Under the pieces are notes generated by a model. That model made no database searches, had not been told where the DNA came from, and worked only from the letters and a program-made list of their open reading frames with translations. From Pseudomonas viridiflava (lineage in GTDB: Bacteria; Pseudomonadota; Gammaproteobacteria; Pseudomonadales; Pseudomonadaceae), in assembly GCF_900573885.1 (NCBI RefSeq), contig NZ_UPSE01000449.1, forward strand, positions 186,001 to 250,000: DNA of 64,000 nucleotides, read 5' to 3'. The position numbers were made by a program, and so were the translations under genes. Each line of letters starts with the position of its first letter. Within the stretch, counting starts at the first letter, position 1. Below, piece by piece: positions 61,605 through 64,000 of the stretch.

Positions 61605-63533
61605 ATGGACGACCGATCCACACAGTCCCTCCCCCGCCTGTTCTTCGAACTGTTCTTCGAACTCGGCTGGATCGCCCTCATCATCGTCACACCCCTGTTT
61701 GCCCCACTCGCCCTGGGAGTGCTCGGCTGGATGGCGTATCTGCCCATCGCCTGGCTCACCAACCGCATCCGCGGCGGCGTGCCCTACCGCCTCCAGCAAT
61801 TCAACTTCTTCTGGACCCTCGGCCTGGCCATCGGCATCGGCCGCGCCATCCCCACGTTCTGGATAGCGTTCTGCGCCGGTGTGCTGGTGATCTTCGGCGG
61901 CATTCTGCTGATCAGCCACCTGGAAAAACGCTTGGGCTTGAACCTGGAAAAGCAGGTCGACCGCGAGAGCGACGCCGACCTGATGCCACTGCCCACCCCC
62001 TACAGCGCACGCGGTGCCAGCGCCTGGGGCGGCGGCGAACCGCGCCTGACACCCGAAGGCGAGCCCGTGCGGCTGCTGGGCGAAAGCGAAATCGCCATGG
62101 GCGGGCCGGTGGTGTGCGACTACCTGCTGCCCGACGGCAGCGTGATCTTCAACGGCAACCCCTCGGCGCAGTTCTCCAGCGACGGCCGCTACTTCGTGTC
62201 GCCGGCACCGAGCCGCAACGAATGGAGCTTGCTGATCTACGACCGCAAACAGCGCGTGCTGCACCACTGTGGCGTCAGCCAGTTCTGGGAACTGGACCAC
62301 GTCAGCAGCACCGAGGTGATCGGCCGAGTCAGCCCGCTGACCTCCGACGCGCCCTACCGCGCCAACATCGACGAGCTGATAGCCGGGGCCAACCGAGTGG
62401 ACACCTTCGTCGGCATTCAGGACCTGTGGCTGCCCGACAGCTACTGGCAGTACCTGCAAACCGACCACCAGAACCGCACGCTGGCCTCGCCCCCTCAAGC
62501 GCCAACGCTTGAACTGCGCACCCGCTTGCCCGACCGCCTGATGGACCTCGGCGACCCGCTGGAACCGCTGCGCAACCCGCTGGGCGAACTGATACTCGAC
62601 GGCCAGGCCACCGGCCTGATGCTGATGCAACCCGACCCGAGCATCGTCTTCAGCCAAGACGGCCAGACCTTCGTCTGCGCCGCCAGCCGCGACGACGTCA
62701 GCGGTTTCTGGCTGTGGCAACGCACCAGCGGCTGGCGCCTGATGAGCAACACCTGGCAGCCCAAAGAACGCGAGCCGCTGTGCGGCTCACCGAACTTCAT
62801 CGGCCTGGAGACCGAACACCTGCGCCTGCGCATGAACTGGGCGCAACCGTGCCTGGAATACCGCGACCATGGCCCCGTGACCTCCTACACCCATGGCCAA
62901 ATCGAACTGGTGACCGGCCAAACCCGTCGCGGCAAACCCAAACATGGCTACGCCGAAATGCCGGAAGTCGACCTGCTGCTACCCCTCAACGACGCCCCGC
63001 TACTCCTGCAAAGCGCCCCGCTAAGAAATGGCGAGCGCGTGACCTGGCAAGCGCTACGCACCAGCCGCGAAGGCGACCTGCGCGCCTACCAGTGCAGCAT
63101 CGGTGACTGGCAATTGCCGGGCGAATGGGCGCTGGACCATCGCGTGTCCGACTGCCGCCACTTTATCGCCCTGATCGCCTTCGCCGAAGCGCCCGCCGTG
63201 CTGCACCGCGTCGCCATCGCCGAGCCACGCAGCGAGACACTGCACTGGCTGGAAGACGATGTGCTCGACGTGCACTTCCAGGGTTTTATCAACGGACAAT
63301 TGCACCTGCTGCGTTTGCTTGGGCGTAATCGGTACGTGCCGATTACCGGACCTGGGCAGGGCGATCCAGAGCGCGAAAGCCGGTATACCGAGGCGGCGCC
63401 AGCGGCGGGCAAGGCGCATGAATTTGCCCAGCGGGACGGCAAGTGGCGGTTGTTTTACCGGCAGCAGGTTGCGGTGGTTGAGGGAGGGGTTTGGCGGTTG
63501 CAGGAACTGCCGGAAGTGAAGGTTCAAGAATGA
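61605..63533 (+). CDS. Large membrane-anchored protein of unknown function
   Basis: A 642-aa protein. Two or three N-terminal membrane helices (residues ~15-55, LGWIALIIVTPLFAPLALGV, and ~75-105, FFWTLGLAIGIGRAIPTFWI then ISHLEKRLG) are followed by a ~530-residue soluble region rich in short beta strands. These include repeated blocks of the type DGRYFVSPAPSRNEWSLLIYD, DGQTFVCAASRDDVSGFWLW and HRVSDCRHFIALIAFAEAPA that look like propeller blades. No known domain is recognised. It has only a weak ribosome binding site and follows the threonine aldolase gene by 66 bp on the same strand. Confidence 0.7.
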   Translation: MDDRSTQSLPRLFFELFFELGWIALIIVTPLFAPLALGVLGWMAYLPIAWLTNRIRGGVPYRLQQFNFFWTLGLAIGIGRAIPTFWIAFCAGVLVIFGGILLISHLEKRLGLNLEKQVDRESDADLMPLPTPYSARGASAWGGGEPRLTPEGEPVRLLGESEIAMGGPVVCDYLLPDGSVIFNGNPSAQFSSDGRYFVSPAPSRNEWSLLIYDRKQRVLHHCGVSQFWELDHVSSTEVIGRVSPLTSDAPYRANIDELIAGANRVDTFVGIQDLWLPDSYWQYLQTDHQNRTLASPPQAPTLELRTRLPDRLMDLGDPLEPLRNPLGELILDGQATGLMLMQPDPSIVFSQDGQTFVCAASRDDVSGFWLWQRTSGWRLMSNTWQPKEREPLCGSPNFIGLETEHLRLRMNWAQPCLEYRDHGPVTSYTHGQIELVTGQTRRGKPKHGYAEMPEVDLLLPLNDAPLLLQSAPLRNGERVTWQALRTSREGDLRAYQCSIGDWQLPGEWALDHRVSDCRHFIALIAFAEAPAVLHRVAIAEPRSETLHWLEDDVLDVHFQGFINGQLHLLRLLGRNRYVPITGPGQGDPERESRYTEAAPAAGKAHEFAQRDGKWRLFYRQQVAVVEGGVWRLQELPEVKVQE

Positions 63534-63631
63534 GCAAACCGTATTCCTGCCGCGGCATTTTCGTTTGCAGGAATCGCGGCTAAAGCCGCTCCCACACAGG
63601 ACGCACAGCCGCCATGCTTTTGATCTCCCGC

Positions 63632-63657
63632 TCTTGATCTTGATCTTGATCTTGATG
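63632..63657. repeat. Short tandem repeat (TTGATC)n
   Basis: About four copies of the hexamer TCTTGA, directly before copy B of the dispersed element. Copy A is preceded by looser TTTGATCTGG units at the same place, so the hexamer tract belongs to the element's left edge and varies in number. Confidence 0.8.
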
Positions 63658-63659
63658 TG

Positions 63660-63928
63660 GCTTGTGATCTACCCGCCCCGTTCATCGCAGGCCGAATGGA
63701 GGCGACGTGGAGGGGGTTGAGCGGCCGGGAGCCGCGAGAGGCGTGTCGGGCCATGGATGGCCCGTCTCGCCGTGCCTCCGGAATGGCGGTGGAATGAGGG
63801 GACCTGGAGCGAAGCGGAAGGCCAAGGTAGGGGCAAGCTTTTTTGCTTACTTTTTCAGCGACTGGAAAAAGTGAGTCGCGCGTAAGGCGCGAAACAAAAA
63901 CGTTCAGCACACGCGCAAATGAATACCT
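63660..63928. repeat. Dispersed ~270-bp element, copy B
   Basis: It matches 49941-50208 in the same orientation. It shares the GCGGCCGGGAGCCGCGA, GGGCCATGGATGGCCCG, GAGGGGACCTGGAGCG, GGCCAAGGTAGGGGCAAG and GTGAGTCGCGCGTAAGGCGC blocks. The hairpin TTTTTCAGCGACTGGAAAAA differs between the copies in sequence but keeps its pairing (CTTTTTAG / CTAAAAAG in copy A). Confidence 0.85.
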
Positions 63929-64000
63929 CCGCCGATCTAGCGTGTAAGGCTTGGAATTCTGGATTCCCGCCTGCGCGCACTACTGTCCGGAATATTTTCA

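Larger units (their letters stand above)
63534..64000. other. Right flank: repeats, no gene
   Basis: 467 bp holding a half inverted repeat (63575-63597), a short tandem tract, copy B of the dispersed ~270-bp element and the start of a TCATTCCCGC-type repeat at the window edge. A minus-strand open frame across the element is a consequence of the repeat and is not annotated. Confidence 0.8.

Overview
The window looks like a chromosomal segment of a fluorescent-type Pseudomonas (about 60% G+C). The evidence is the bioB-F-H-C-D order, three adjacent ~600-residue acyl-CoA dehydrogenases, creB/creC/creD, the glyA-soxBDAG-purU-fdhA sarcosine operon, a GacA-box-driven Rsm small RNA, and many short inverted repeats of the kind scattered through P. 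fluorescens/P. putida genomes. There are no transposases, prophage structural genes, CRISPR arrays or rRNA genes. No species is claimed.

Left part (1-8.7 kb): a tRNA 3'-half remnant with terminator, which may mark an old integration site; a class II Fic protein preceded by a duplicated inverted repeat; two small proteins (YjfB-like and GvpU-like); a Pmp3/YqaE peptide; an agmatinase/polyamine-binding-protein pair divergent from a LysR regulator; an FMN reductase; a four-repeat membrane protein; an unannotated Rsm-type sRNA (minus strand, GacA box 7904-7921); and endonuclease I.

8.7-31 kb: the acyl-CoA dehydrogenase triplet, the last preceded by a double PsrA-like box, with a diguanylate cyclase between; a SprA-type putative metallopeptidase and a short flagellar-C-terminus-like protein; the biotin operon with a BirA-type operator in the bioB/comF gap; srkA; a nirK-nirV nitrite-reductase module; rarD, an ACT-domain regulator, a GNAT acetyltransferase and malate synthase G (glcB).

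31-50 kb: a three-gene operon of chemoreceptor, porin and one-lobe PstS-like periplasmic protein with a sigma-28-type promoter; a cNMP/CBS/DUF294 protein with a DEDDh exonuclease; an ECF sigma/FecR/TonB-receptor iron-signalling set; a GST; the cre locus (creB, creC, a CBS protein, creD and a small membrane protein); a retropepsin-like protease, a PlsC-type acyltransferase and a DUF2780-type secreted protein.

50-64 kb: the one-carbon operon read leftwards, glyA - soxB - soxD - soxA - soxG - purU - fdhA. It turns sarcosine into glycine/serine plus C1 units, and disposes of formate and formaldehyde. An 800-bp, six-copy tandem array of a ~137-bp unit sits between soxB and soxD. Divergent from glyA are a threonine aldolase gene and a large unknown membrane-anchored protein. 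Two copies of a ~270-bp dispersed element lie at 49.9 kb and 63.7 kb.

The items most worth following up are the Rsm sRNA, the chemoreceptor-porin-PBP operon, the sox-operon tandem array, the dispersed 270-bp element, and the BirA and PsrA operators.
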